Counted from the stretch's first letter, positions 1 through 13,261 are shown. The stretch: 44,058 nt of DNA from Bradyrhizobium zhengyangense (GCF_022012435.1 NZ_JAKLUA010000027.1:1-44058), one strand, 5' to 3'. Numbers and translations: made by a program. Notes: generated by a model not told the origin, from the letters alone.

Positions 1-3932
<3,932 letters not shown>

Positions 3933-4047
3933 ATCGGGGCGTAAGAAAACGATCTCATGGTGAGTGGGGCGCGAAGACCGCCTCGTAAATACACAAGGCC
4001 GTCGCCGACAGCTTTAATTACCAAATCAAACTGATCGCGATGCAACA

Positions 4048-5119
4048 TTGAGGCGTGTTAGGCCTCGCCAGACGGACCGTGTTTCTTGGCGGCGGATCGA
4101 GGTCAAGCGACTGAAGACGCTGGAGGAGGAGAATGCGAAGCTGAAGAAGCTTCTGGCCGAGCAGATTCGATGCGGCTGCCCTTCGCGAGCTCCTTTCAAA
4201 GAAGGGGAGGGGGCCCCCCCGCCACGCGCGCTGCCGTCTGCAGGCTGTCATGAGCCTGTCGGTGCGGAGCGCCTGCTCAATCATCAGCGCGGACCGGAAG
4301 ATGATCCGCTATCAGTCCAGCCGCCCGCTGGATGCGGAGCTGCGCGGCCGGTTGCGCGATCTCGCCACCGGGCGGCGGCGGTCGTTCGGCTACCGCCGGG
4401 TGTTCGTCCTCTTACGACGGGAAGCAGAGCCATGGGGGATCAGCCGGATCTACCGGCATTATCGGGAAGAAGCACTCGCGTCCGCAAGCGGTGAGCTCGC
4501 CGCAAGGCCGTGGGGACCCGGCCCCGATTCTGGTGCAGGCCAGGCCCAATGCACGCTGGTCGCTGGACTTCGTTCATGACCAGTTCGGCATGGACGGCAC
4601 TTCCGCATTCTCAACATCGTCGATGACGTGACCAAAAAGTGCCGGGGGGCTGTTCCGGATACGTCGGTCTCGGGCCAGCGCGTCGCCCGCGAGCTGACGT
4701 TCGTCGAGCGACGGGGCAAGCTACGGATGATCGTGTCCGACCATGGCACCGAGTTTCACCTCCAATGCCATGCTGCCTGGTGCAAAGGACACAATCATCG
4801 ACTGGTACTTCATTGCGCCCAAAAAGCCGATGCAGAACGGCTTCATCGAAAGCTCCAACGGCTCGATGCGTGACGAACTCCTGAACAAGACCCCGTTTTC
4901 GATCTTGACGACACCCGCGCCAAGATCGTCCGCTGGGTCGCTGACTACGATATCCGGCGCCCTCACTCGTCGCTAAATACCTCACCCAGCGGCCTATGCC
5001 GTCCAACTCACCGCAAGGACGACCGGTTACGCAAACCCGACCAGCTCCGCCGATCGTCCGCTGCTACACACGCGCCGCTCAGCGTACAAAACCCTGAGCC
5101 TCTAACCGCTGCCGGATGA
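4048..5119 (+). pseudogene. Decayed IS3-family transposase (orfA tail plus orfB)
   Basis: Fragments of an IS3-family transposase occur in order but in shifting frames. The coiled-coil end of OrfA (KRLKTLEEENAKLKKLLAEQ) is at about 4099-4158. The OrfB HTH-like part (RRRSFGYRRV) is near 4370. The first catalytic Asp region (ARPNARWSLDFVHDQF) is near 4540-4590, followed by VSDHGTEF near 4735. The DDE Glu region (FIAPKKPMQNGFIESSNG) is near 4807-4860. The usual C-terminal tail (TGDRLRNPDQ) leads to a TGA at 5117. At least four frameshifts and small deletions separate these parts, so the gene cannot make a working enzyme. The start of orfA and the left end of the element are missing or unrecognisable. 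It lies right after gltB and probably marks an old rearrangement point. Confidence 0.9.
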
Positions 5120-5439
5120 GTGGCAGGTCATGCCGATTATACAAGGATTGATCTGTCCAGGATCAACTTATCGCCCCGCCGCTCGGGGTACTGCGATGCG
5201 TCTCGTTTGGATGCCGAGCCACGAGATGCTTGCGGATTTCCAGGCTGTTATGGCTCAAGCCGAAGGTAAGAACTGCTGAATCGCGCGCTGTTGGCATGTG
5301 ATCACCAAACAGTTGCGGGGAGACTTGATATGAATGGGCTGCTTCATCAGGTCTGACAGCTGTTTAACTGCATCGATGATCATCACTGGTCGACTCCCGG
5401 CGGACCTCCTGATGTGAGGCGGCCTAATGGGCACGTCAC
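5120..5439. other. Intergenic stretch with no recognised gene
   Basis: This stretch follows the IS3 relic. I see no ORF with recognisable similarity, no RNA gene and no clear terminator. It is probably IS flank plus the 3' region of the minus-strand gene that ends at 5440. Confidence 0.5.
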
Positions 5440-6297
5440 CTACGACTCGCTGGAGAGTTTGATTGATTGTCTCACTAGCGACGCGCCGATCAGACGAGTG
5501 ACTCCTCGCCTTCCGTATTTGAAAGGAACAATCAGGCGTTGGTACGACAGCTGAACTTTGTCGTTCAAATGGGGGCGAAGAATCTTGGCATCGACCTCAT
5601 CTAGGCGAGGTTGGTGCGTTTCTAGGACGGACTCGTACATACGATGCACCCATCGCCCATATTCATAATCCGGTTGTTCATCAACCGGAATGCCGGGCGC
5701 ATTCTCCCGCCAGGTCTTGCTGAAGATTTCGAAGCCGGCTCCGAGATCGATAATGGTGAGGCGACCAGCCACGGCCTCAATTGCGGCGAACCTGACCGCG
5801 GCTGGGGAGCACAACGCCTTCTTCAGAGCTGTCAGATCGGCGGTTCGGTCCGAACAGTCCCAGTAGGACAAAAGCATGGATAGTGGACCTTGGCAGCCTA
5901 CCAAAGTCTCAATCGGCATCTGCCTGTATCGAATGTTTGTCGCCGCTCGCTGGCAAGGCTCGCCTAGCCGCTGATTTATATATGTGACCGCTTGCGAACG
6001 AGTTGAAAACAACTTGTCGGCGAGGTCTACCGAATTTGAAATGACCATTCGCTCCACCCCAAGGTCGCTGACAAGATTGATCGCCGCAGCAACGCTGACT
6101 GGGGTGGCAGTCTCAAACCGGATTCGTATCTGTGCCGACCCGGGGCGGAACAGAGCAACTGTCACGAAACCCATATTATTGATGAGATAACTCAGGAAAT
6201 CGAATTCGGTCACTGGGTAGTGTAGAAAACATTTACGCAGAGCTGAAGAACATGCGTCCCAAGCGTGGCCGCGATCGTCCAGTACGATTGTCCGCAT
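5440..6297 (-). CDS. Hypothetical protein, possible C-terminal PAS-like region
   Basis: This is a 285-residue protein with no family I can name with confidence. The chosen ATG at 6297 begins MRTIVLDDRG. The frame is open a further 43 codons upstream to 6426, but that extension is rich in Cys and Arg and does not look like protein. Residues about 30-130 alternate hydrophobic and polar stretches (VTVALFRPGSAQIRIRF, VERMVISNSVDLADKLF). The last 90 residues (GRLTIIDLGAGFEIFSKTW to RLIVPFKYG) resemble in outline the PAS_5-type domains common in rhizobia, but this is only an impression. There is no signal peptide and no membrane segment. It stands alone between an IS3 relic and decayed element genes, so the context gives no function. 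It is a real gene judging by its length and protein-like composition. Confidence 0.55.
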   Translation of the reverse strand: MRTIVLDDRGHAWDACSSALRKCFLHYPVTEFDFLSYLINNMGFVTVALFRPGSAQIRIRFETATPVSVAAAINLVSDLGVERMVISNSVDLADKLFSTRSQAVTYINQRLGEPCQRAATNIRYRQMPIETLVGCQGPLSMLLSYWDCSDRTADLTALKKALCSPAAVRFAAIEAVAGRLTIIDLGAGFEIFSKTWRENAPGIPVDEQPDYEYGRWVHRMYESVLETHQPRLDEVDAKILRPHLNDKVQLSYQRLIVPFKYGRRGVTRLIGASLVRQSIKLSSES

Positions 6298-6717
6298 GAG
6301 GGCCTCACGGCAAATCTGAGTGCCATTGTTTGCGCCAACTATGCGACTACAAAACATCGCGCCCGCGCGCTTGCACAGTACCGCCGGCAGCTGGCAGCTG
6401 CGAAACAAGATGCCAATCCAATGCAAGCATCAACCTGCCGAAGTTGGTAGCCCAGAATGGGCCCGCACGACGGGACCTCATTGGCTGCGGGACATTCCTA
6501 CCAGGGCTGGTCATTGATCGTCTGTAGCGGTCGTGTATCAACTCGTGAATGATGAAAACGGTCGGGAAATGGTCGTCTGATACTGAAATCAGTCGCCGAA
6601 CAACCCGCAGAGAGTTCTTATGCATTTCCAGTCAATATCGCTCATCCCCGACACTCACGACGATCTGATTCTAATCCCCAGGGTCGAGGCGGAGATCGCG
6701 CGATATGGCATGAATGA
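6298..6717. other. Intergenic stretch with no recognised gene
   Basis: This holds the upstream region of the minus-strand gene ending at 6297 and the start of the decayed DUF2493 gene. A short frame at about 6620-6715 (starting MHFQSISLIPDTHDD) may be the original N-terminus of the DUF2493 protein, now out of frame. No RNA gene or clear promoter is seen. Confidence 0.4.
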
Positions 6718-7574
6718 GAGGCTGAGTCGCGCCTATACCGTCCCTTCGACGATCAGCCCGATCCAAGGCCGCTACCGGAGACCAGGATCATTACCGGCGC
6801 TGTTGCAGACATGTTTGACGCGCTGGTTGCGTCATTGAGCGATACCCGGCTGGAGCCCGACCTCGATGATCTCCTCTGGCCGACGGTCAACCTGTTCCAT
6901 CGCGCCGTCGAACGCATCGAGCGCCAGCTCGACGTCAACGAACAGGCGCAGCAGAAGAGCCAGCGCGAGCAGAACGGCTCGGAAGTGCGCTCGGTCGAGC
7001 TTGAGCGCCTAACCGCCGAGGGCATCTCGCTGATCGAGCGCCGCAACTGTCTCGAACTCTTCCGCGACCAGGCGATCGAGCGCTTCGAAGTCCACACGGG
7101 GTCTGCTTGGCGCCCACGGTCGGGATCACTGGTCAGCCATCGCACGCTCACCGCGGCGATAATCGATTCCCGCGACTTCATCGCAGCCAAGCGCCGCTCG
7201 GAAACCGAGATCATGGTGCCGCCGGGTCCGAAGATCGCCCTGACCGGTGGGCTCGACTTCAACGACTATAGCCTCGTCTGGGATCGGCTCGACAAGGTGC
7301 ACGCCAAGCATCCCGACATGGTTCTGCTGCACAGCGCTTCACCGAAAGGCGCCGAGCTGATCGGCTCCAAATGGGCAACCAGCAAGTGCCACAGATCGCA
7401 TTCAAACCGGATTGGACCAAACACGCCAAGGCAGCGCCCTTCAAGCGCAATGACGCGATGCTCGAACTGCTGCCGATCGGCGTCCTGCATTTCCCCGGCA
7501 CGGGCATTCAGGACAACCTTGCCGATAAGGCAAAGCGGCTTGGCATTCCGGTCTGGAAGTTTGGCGGCGCGTGA
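6718..7574 (+). pseudogene. DUF2493 family protein, frameshifted
   Basis: The body reads in one frame from 6718 (AESRLYRPFDDQPDPRPLPE) to about 7370. It includes a conserved helical N-terminal part (FDALVASLSDTRLEPDLDDLLW) and the start of the C-terminal Rossmann-like domain (KIALTGGLDFNDYSLVWDRL). After GAELIGSKWA the protein continues in another frame (NQQVPQIAFKPDWTKHAKAAPFKRND to KLGIPVWKFGGA). The two halves join smoothly when compared with what I know of the DUF2493 family of rhizobial plasmids and ICEs, so one indel lies near 7370. A TGA at 6715 separates the body from its likely N-terminus, giving a second defect. The family belongs to the YspA/SLOG-like nucleotide-binding fold and its role on mobile elements is unknown. 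A sequencing error at one site is possible, but two defects favour real decay. Confidence 0.85.
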
Positions 7575-7713
7575 GCGCCGTCTTGCCGTCAACCGACGAG
7601 TGGCGAGGCCGCACCCGCCGTAACTCCGCCTCGTTTTGTTTATACGTCGGCGGCTGGGCTGCGGTGGTGGTGGAAGGCGCGAGCGCTCACACGCGTGCCT
7701 TGGAGCCACCACC

Positions 7714-8194
7714 ATGCTCGCCCTCGGGCTTCTTCTCAATATTGCTGGTATCGGCCTATTTGCTGGCTGATCGTTGTGCTAGCGGTCTATGCGCTGCGCT
7801 TTTTGTTGCGATCAATATCGGATTGATGGCGTTCAACAGCGGTGCGGGCATTGTCGGCGCACTGCTCGTCGGCACAGTTTGCGCTGTGCTCACACTCGCA
7901 GCCGGCCAGCTGGCCATTACCCTTAGCCGCCACGTGGCCCTGCGACTTGCAATTGCGGCCGTGTTCGTCGTTCCCGCGGCCGTTGCCGGCTATCACGTGG
8001 TGTTCGCGCTCTCACAGATCGGAGCGCCGTCGCTGGCTTGGCGCGAGGTCTTCGCATGGCTGGGCGCGGTTTGCATCGGCTCGTCAACATTCACGCGCTT
8101 GACGCTCATCTCGAAGACCCGCCCGATCGAGCCGGAAAGGACGGGCGGAGAGCCGTCCCGCCCCGTTCTCACGGCCGCGGCAAACGAGGGATGA
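7714..8194 (+). pseudogene. Small multi-pass membrane protein of ICE accessory region, frameshifted
   Basis: The likely ATG at 7714 gives MLALGLLLNIAGIGLF and then meets a TGA at 7768. The expected continuation (WLIVVLAVYAL) is in a second frame. From about 7800 a third frame runs to 8194 and encodes several hydrophobic helices (VAINIGLMAFNSGAGIVGALLVGT, AIAAVFVVPAAVAGYHVVFALSQIG). In my memory of related rhizobial elements these parts form one continuous membrane protein encoded between DUF2493 and DUF736 genes. Two compensating indels are therefore inferred. A frame open from 7571 would give a 207-residue protein, but its first 60 residues look like out-of-frame sequence. Function is unknown. 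Confidence 0.7.
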
Positions 8195-8748
8195 ACTTTC
8201 CGCGCTTTTGTCGTCGAACAGGTCGCAGAATAAGCACCCTCGACGATGGATGATGCTCACCAGAGCAGAGGAGGCGGACGGTCCTCTCAGAAACCTTCGA
8301 ACACGTGCTGGAGATTTCCGATCCGGCACACATAGCTGCCACGGCTGGACCCGCCGCACCGCTTGACCGCTTTGCCGGGACGATGCCGCCCATTCCCGCA
8401 GATTGTTTCTCTTCCTTCCCGAACCGTTCCGACCTCTTGTGCAGAGGAACCGAAATTCGCCAAGCTTCTCCCCGGGTTTGAGGTTCAGCACGCGGACGCA
8501 CGAGGCCTCTTTGATGGCTCGATCTGGCCGAAGACCGGCTGCGCCTCGATCGGCTGAGCCGCAACGCCGTTGCTGCGACTTTCTTCCCCTGGGCTCACGC
8601 CCATTCCTCGCGAGACAAGAAAGTCTCTTCAACGGCGTCCTCCGCTGCGCTTCAGCCCGCGAGCGGGTGCGTCGCCGATCGTCCTCGCCCTTGAGATCGC
8701 CATCGAGGCCGCGGTGGTCGCGGGCTCGAAACACAACGGAGAAGCAAG
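8195..8748. other. Non-coding leader upstream of DUF736 copy A
   Basis: This 554-bp gap holds no convincing gene. Its last 372 bases (8377-8748) are the upstream part of the 730-bp repeat and are identical in copy B. They are GC-rich with several short self-complementary runs near the DUF736 start. The frames across it are Arg- and Ser-rich and do not look like protein. A GGAG at 8739-8742 serves as ribosome binding site for the DUF736 gene. Confidence 0.5.
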
Positions 8749-9106
8749 ATGGCTAATATCGGAACTTTCAAGAAGGTCGGCAATGATTTCCAGGGCGAGA
8801 TCGTCACGCTGAGCTTGCAGGCTAGGGGCGTCCGCATCGTCGCCGAGACCAACCGCTCCAACGAGAACGCGCCCAGCCACCGCATCTATGTGGGTCGGGC
8901 CGAGATCGGCGCAGCCTGGTCGAAGCGCTCCGAAGAGGGCCGCGACTACCTCTCGATCAAGCTTGACGATCCCTCCTTCAACGCGCCGATCTACGCGAGC
9001 CTGTTCGACGACGAAGGTGGCGAGGGCTACAACCTGCTCTGGTCCCGGCCGCGCAAGAACGGCGAGTGAGATCCTCCGCCAAGCCCCGCCCGGTTCGCCG
9101 GGCGGG
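8377..9106. repeat. 730-bp direct repeat, copy A
   Basis: The sequence matches 11507-12236 without a difference that I could find, reading line by line with a constant offset of 3130. A less perfect match reaches back to about 8355, with a one-base indel and one substitution. The repeat includes a 372-bp leader, the whole DUF736 gene and the hairpin after it. It stops inside the terminator hairpin: copy A continues GGTAAT where copy B has CTTT. Perfect identity means the duplication is recent, or that the copies are kept alike by gene conversion. Confidence 0.95.
8749..9069 (+). CDS. DUF736 family protein, copy A
   Basis: This is a complete 106-residue protein starting MANIGTFKK and containing the DUF736 landmarks RIYVGRAEIGAAW and SIKLDDPSF, ending in LLWSRPRKNGE. 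The family is small, soluble, and very common on alphaproteobacterial plasmids and ICEs. Its function is not established. The ATG has a GGAG seven bases upstream. The protein is identical to that of copy B at 11879-12199. The hairpin after the stop (stem CCCCGCCCGG, loop TTCG) has lost its T-tract in this copy, so transcription may not end well here. That matters because the next gene, an MFS exporter, is on the opposite strand. Confidence 0.95.
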   Translation: MANIGTFKKVGNDFQGEIVTLSLQARGVRIVAETNRSNENAPSHRIYVGRAEIGAAWSKRSEEGRDYLSIKLDDPSFNAPIYASLFDDEGGEGYNLLWSRPRKNGE

Positions 9107-9190
9107 GTAATATCTCCATCGGAGAAGCATCTCGCTAATACGCGACACTGCGGTCGCATCCGCCGGTTGTCCGCAACTGCGGGCGTCAAG

Positions 9191-10900
9191 CTATCCCCGA
9201 GCAAAACCCTCGATCGTGCGGCGGACACGCACTTTGCCGGGACCAACGTGGTAGTCTTTTATCACAGCGCCTTCCAGAGCTTGCTCGGCCATGGTGGAGC
9301 GGTTGCGCTGGCGCAGGTAGTCGTGCCAGGTGTGGAAGTGATAGCGCTCGATCCACGCTTCTGGGTCTGCCATGTTTTGTGCGATCGACCAACCGTAGGC
9401 GCCATTGCGCTGCCTGACGAGCCGAAGCTCTTGCATGGCCTCCCGAAAGTCCGGAGCGTTTTTCTGCTCCACCCGATATTCGATCTCGATCACCACAGGT
9501 CCGTCGCGCCCCCTGACCGGCAACCGCACCTGCGGATCTTCGAGGAGGCTTCCCTCTTCGGCACCCTCACCAACAGAAGGCATCCGCAATCGTAGGCCGA
9601 CCAGAGGAGATGCCAGCATCAGCGAGGCTGCGACAAGCAGCGCTGTTTCAACGCCGGCGATGTCGGTGAGATGTCCCCACCCCCAGCTGCCTATGGCAAG
9701 ACCGCCGGATGCGGCGGCCTGGTACGCCGCCAGAGACCTCGCGGCAACCCAGCGGGGTGCAGAAAGCTGTACGCCGATGTTCAAGAGCGTCCAAGACAAC
9801 GTCCACCCTGTACCAGCCAGAACCAATCCGAACGCAGCCATCAACGGATTGTGGCTTAGTGCCAGAGTTGCAATACCCGCTGCCATGGACAGCGTGCAGC
9901 ATCTCATGGCGGCTTCGCTACTTAAGCGCTCGCGCACCAGCGAGATATTGATCGCTCCCAAAATGGCTCCCAGGCCAAAGGCGCCCAGCATCACGCCGTA
10001 AGTTGGCGCGCCACCGAGAAGGCGATCACGTACGACCACTGGCAACAGCGCCAGGATAGCTCCGCTGACCAACCCGAATATGATCGTTCGGACCAACACG
10101 ATCATAATAGGTGGCGAGTTCGTGATGTACCGGACGCCCAACAGGATGGCATGGCCGAGCCGTTCCGGTGGGAGACGCGACCGCTCACTTGCGCGCTTCC
10201 ATAGATAGAGCGCGGCGATAAGTGGCACGAACGAGATCGTGTTGAATGTGAACGCGGCTACGGTCCCGGCGGAGGCCACAATGATACCCCCGACTGCCGG
10301 ACCTACGCTCCGCGCGATGTTGTAGCTGATGCCATTCAACGCAACTGCGGCGGGCAGGGCTTGTGGAGGCACTTGCTCGCCCACTGCCGCCTGCCACGCG
10401 GGTCCCAACATCGCGGTGCCACAGCCTGCTGCAAAGCAGAGACCAAGCAAGAGGTCCGGCGTAAGCAATCCCAGCAAAGCGAGTACCGCCAGCGTAGCGC
10501 TGGCGGTCAGTGCAATACCGAGTGAAATCAATGCCACGATGCGCCGGTCATGCAGGTCAGCAATTGCGCCGGCCGGAATCGCAATGAGCATCACCGGCAA
10601 TCCGAGAGCGGTTTGGACCAGCGCGACCTTGTCCGCTGACGATGACATTTCGGTCATAGCCCAGGCCACCCCGACTCCCTGTACCAAACTACCGAGATTT
10701 GACACCAGGCTGGCGGTCCAGATGCGGCGGAACGTGCGGTGCCGCAGAGGGGCGGTAATGCGATCGGCCTTGGCAGAGTGGAGGCGAGCTTCAAGGTCAG
10801 GCGAGGTTGGCTCAGCTTCCTCGGTCGTCGACCGCTCTTTCGGCTTGCCCGGAGCCAGGACAGGGCCGTTCAATGAGCGAAGCGAATTATCTGGACACAC
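9191..10900 (-). CDS. MFS transporter of the MFS_3 (EntS-like) family
   Basis: This is a 569-residue integral membrane transporter. After about 50 soluble residues, the region from APLRHRTFRRIW onward has the typical start of MFS_3 proteins (F-R-x-x-W-x-a-s-l-v-s-n-l-G). The cytoplasmic loop motif between helices 2 and 3 is AGAIADLHDRRIV, close to the MFS signature G-x-x-a-D-r-x-g-R-r. About 11 or 12 hydrophobic helices can be counted. The last 130 residues form a soluble domain (PVVIEIEYRVEQKNAPDFREAM, YHFHTWHDYLRQ) that resembles the C-terminal extension usual in MFS_3 members. The start is a GTG at 10900; an alternative start further in is possible. It is complete and not broken, unlike the neighbouring element genes. 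It lies between the two copies of the DUF736 repeat, so it is probably a later cargo gene. The substrate cannot be told. Confidence 0.9.
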   Translation of the reverse strand: MCPDNSLRSLNGPVLAPGKPKERSTTEEAEPTSPDLEARLHSAKADRITAPLRHRTFRRIWTASLVSNLGSLVQGVGVAWAMTEMSSSADKVALVQTALGLPVMLIAIPAGAIADLHDRRIVALISLGIALTASATLAVLALLGLLTPDLLLGLCFAAGCGTAMLGPAWQAAVGEQVPPQALPAAVALNGISYNIARSVGPAVGGIIVASAGTVAAFTFNTISFVPLIAALYLWKRASERSRLPPERLGHAILLGVRYITNSPPIMIVLVRTIIFGLVSGAILALLPVVVRDRLLGGAPTYGVMLGAFGLGAILGAINISLVRERLSSEAAMRCCTLSMAAGIATLALSHNPLMAAFGLVLAGTGWTLSWTLLNIGVQLSAPRWVAARSLAAYQAAASGGLAIGSWGWGHLTDIAGVETALLVAASLMLASPLVGLRLRMPSVGEGAEEGSLLEDPQVRLPVRGRDGPVVIEIEYRVEQKNAPDFREAMQELRLVRQRNGAYGWSIAQNMADPEAWIERYHFHTWHDYLRQRNRSTMAEQALEGAVIKDYHVGPGKVRVRRTIEGFARG

Positions 10901-11506
10901 GAAGGTCTGCCTTTCGGCGGACCTTTTCGCGGTCCTACCGATCCCTTAGAATCACACATTATACCCATGCCCGCCGAAGAATTGCAGTGACGAAGTCCTA
11001 CTTCGCGCCGGATTGCCGCACCGAGAACAAATGCCCGTGAGGCGGGATAAAACATATCTGACATGTGCAGTGGCTCGACGATGAGCTGAGGGCCGCGATA
11101 TCTGGTTCTCGGCGTCCGGGGGCCGTACTGATCAGTTCTCGCAGATGTCCTGCGGTACGTGCACGCAGCACTGGCCTGGGTCATCACCTGAATGGCCTTA
11201 ATCTGCAACGGTGAGGCAGCGTTCACATGGATGACGCTGCTAGGATAGACGTACTCGACTGGACGGCCGAGGCGGTGAACTACCGACTCACCCAGTTATT
11301 GCGGCCGCGATGCGCAAAGCCGGACCGTTAGGACGTTCCTCATCGTCATACAGATTTCTAAGATTGGTAGCCGACGAGGCATGATGTCGTGTGAGCAGCT
11401 TAACGGCTTGCCTATGAAGTGCTACGAACAAGCAGCACCGATTATCACGTCTCGCCCCACATAGCTCCGGCGCCGGGACGAAGCGCACCGCTTGACCGGC
11501 TTTGCG
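10901..11506. other. Intergenic stretch with no recognised gene
   Basis: This is about 600 bp between the MFS start and repeat copy B. A minus-strand frame at 10870-11226 (starting MNAASPLQIK) could be a short unknown protein, but it overlaps the MFS start and has no family I recognise. The sequence has lower GC than its surroundings, which suggests debris from insertions or rearrangement. Confidence 0.4.
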
Positions 11507-12236
11507 GGGACGATGCCGCCCATTCCCGCAGATTGTTTCTCTTCCTTCCCGAACCGTTCCGACCTCTTGTGCAGAGGAACCGAAATTCGCCAAGCTTCTC
11601 CCCGGGTTTGAGGTTCAGCACGCGGACGCACGAGGCCTCTTTGATGGCTCGATCTGGCCGAAGACCGGCTGCGCCTCGATCGGCTGAGCCGCAACGCCGT
11701 TGCTGCGACTTTCTTCCCCTGGGCTCACGCCCATTCCTCGCGAGACAAGAAAGTCTCTTCAACGGCGTCCTCCGCTGCGCTTCAGCCCGCGAGCGGGTGC
11801 GTCGCCGATCGTCCTCGCCCTTGAGATCGCCATCGAGGCCGCGGTGGTCGCGGGCTCGAAACACAACGGAGAAGCAAGATGGCTAATATCGGAACTTTCA
11901 AGAAGGTCGGCAATGATTTCCAGGGCGAGATCGTCACGCTGAGCTTGCAGGCTAGGGGCGTCCGCATCGTCGCCGAGACCAACCGCTCCAACGAGAACGC
12001 GCCCAGCCACCGCATCTATGTGGGTCGGGCCGAGATCGGCGCAGCCTGGTCGAAGCGCTCCGAAGAGGGCCGCGACTACCTCTCGATCAAGCTTGACGAT
12101 CCCTCCTTCAACGCGCCGATCTACGCGAGCCTGTTCGACGACGAAGGTGGCGAGGGCTACAACCTGCTCTGGTCCCGGCCGCGCAAGAACGGCGAGTGAG
12201 ATCCTCCGCCAAGCCCCGCCCGGTTCGCCGGGCGGG
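11507..12236. repeat. 730-bp direct repeat, copy B
   Basis: This is the second copy of the segment at 8377-9106, in the same orientation, 3130 bases further on. It carries the same leader and DUF736 gene. This copy keeps the complete terminator (hairpin followed by CTTT), so it probably has the original downstream context, while copy A has the original upstream context next to the membrane-protein gene. Confidence 0.95.
11879..12199 (+). CDS. DUF736 family protein, copy B
   Basis: This 106-residue protein is identical to copy A (8749-9069), with the same ribosome binding site and start. It is followed after 11 bases by an intact intrinsic terminator. A doubled gene dose could matter if the protein is regulatory, but the family's function is unknown. 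A likely history is a crossover or insertion that duplicated the segment and placed the MFS gene between the copies. Confidence 0.95.
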   Translation: MANIGTFKKVGNDFQGEIVTLSLQARGVRIVAETNRSNENAPSHRIYVGRAEIGAAWSKRSEEGRDYLSIKLDDPSFNAPIYASLFDDEGGEGYNLLWSRPRKNGE

Positions 12237-12240
12237 CTTT
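12211..12240 (+). terminator. Rho-independent terminator after DUF736 copy B
   Basis: A 9-bp perfect stem (CCCGCCCGG and CCGGGCGGG) closes on a TTCG tetraloop. It is extended by AAG/CTT pairing around one bulged base and runs into a short T-run. It sits 11 bases after the stop codon of the DUF736 gene. Confidence 0.85.
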
Positions 12241-12446
12241 CCGCACATCGGCGCGAATTCCATGGGCTCGGAATGCGAATCTTAATTTTGCGATGGATTC
12301 AGCACTAGCCACAGGTCGGCGCCACTGAGATCGGCAAACCCCTTCGCACCGGCCTGTTACGATCAGGGCCATCTCGCTCCAAAGACGGCCCACGCGTTAC
12401 ACAAGCGACGTAGGCGTATATCCCGCGATTGTCGAAACAGAGGGTG

Positions 12447-12728
12447 TTATTTCTTCTTGCGGTCAAGTCGGGTCGATTTGCGCCCTTTAGGCAATGTTTT
12501 ATGGATCGTAGCGCCCTTTGGTAATGGAAGGAATAACTCGTTGAGTTGGACACCGAGGGTGTCAGCCAACCGGTCAAGCAAATCAATCGTAGGATTTTCC
12601 AACTTCCGCTCAAGACCACTCATATACGAACGATCTATTCCCGCGTCATAAGCCAATTGCTCCTGCGGAATACCGCGATCGACGCGTATCCGGCGTATAT
12701 TCCAGGCTACGAGTGCGCGAGCTTTCAT
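12447..12728 (-). CDS. XRE-family DNA-binding protein
   Basis: This is a 93-residue protein with one Cro/CI-type helix-turn-helix. NIRRIRVDRGIPQEQLAYDAGIDRSYMSGLERKLENPTI covers helices 1 to 4, with QEQLAYDAG and RSYMSGLE as the HTH pair. LLDRLADTLGV completes the domain. The tail is basic (LPKGRKSTRLDRKKK). The size and layout match small repressors on mobile elements. It ends head-on against the DUF736 terminator. Its upstream region (12729-12995) contains a short inverted repeat (CTCTC, GATA, GAGAG at 12792-12805) that could be an operator; this is a guess. It is a separate gene from the second XRE protein at 12996-13244. Its target is unknown. Confidence 0.9.
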   Translation of the reverse strand: MKARALVAWNIRRIRVDRGIPQEQLAYDAGIDRSYMSGLERKLENPTIDLLDRLADTLGVQLNELFLPLPKGATIHKTLPKGRKSTRLDRKKK

Positions 12729-12995
12729 TTGCGCAGGCAGCCATTTGGTGGCCCATTAAACCACTGGATATGGCCCGACTATTTAAGTAGGCTCTCGATA
12801 GAGAGACCGTTCAGCACGCCATCACCAGAACATCCCGTGTCTCCCAAGGAGGTTGCTGGCGCAGCTGAAACGGTAAGACTTTTGTAGGCCGTTGGAGCCG
12901 TCGACGTGCGAACAGTGCTGTCCGAACCATCGTCGCACCTGTGGGAAGCGTCCTACCCTCACTTGGGGCAGGTGCTTTGGCTTTTTCGGAAACAG

Positions 12996-13244
12996 TTACT
13001 TCCGCTTGGCCAGTTTTCCTTCGTTTCGCGCCTCCTCGTCCGGCGCGATGAGATCAACCGGAGTGACGCCCAACGCACTGGCGAGCTGGAACAGGCTTAC
13101 GACGGTTGGATTGCGGCGGCCGCGTTCCAAGTCGCTGATGTATTGTTGAGTAAAGCCGGACAGGTCGGCGAACTTCTCCTGCGTAAAGCGCTTTTGCTTC
13201 CGCAGCTTTGCGAAATTCCGGCCGACCAACTTGCGCATGTCCAT
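12996..13244 (-). CDS. qseC: Small XRE repressor, QseC-like
   Basis: This 82-residue protein is almost entirely one XRE helix-turn-helix: GRNFAKLRKQKRFTQEKFADLSGFTQQYISDLERGRRNPTV, then LFQLASALGVTPVDLI. In ICEMlSymR7A, qseC encodes a small XRE-type regulator divergent from qseM, and the two decide whether the antiactivator QseM is made. Here the same layout is seen: this gene faces away from a small DUF2285-type gene at 13388, with a 34-bp palindrome in the gap. The name rests on this arrangement plus protein type and not on a computed alignment. ATG at 13244 (MDMRKLVGRN); a start two residues later (MRKLV) is possible. Confidence 0.75.
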   Translation of the reverse strand: MDMRKLVGRNFAKLRKQKRFTQEKFADLSGFTQQYISDLERGRRNPTVVSLFQLASALGVTPVDLIAPDEEARNEGKLAKRK

Positions 13245-13261
13245 TCGCGCAAGTTGCGTCT

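Noticed and set aside
10870..11226. Minus-strand 118-codon frame upstream of the MFS gene
   Set aside because: It overlaps the MFS start, has no recognised family and no good ribosome binding site. Kept only as a note in the gap entry.
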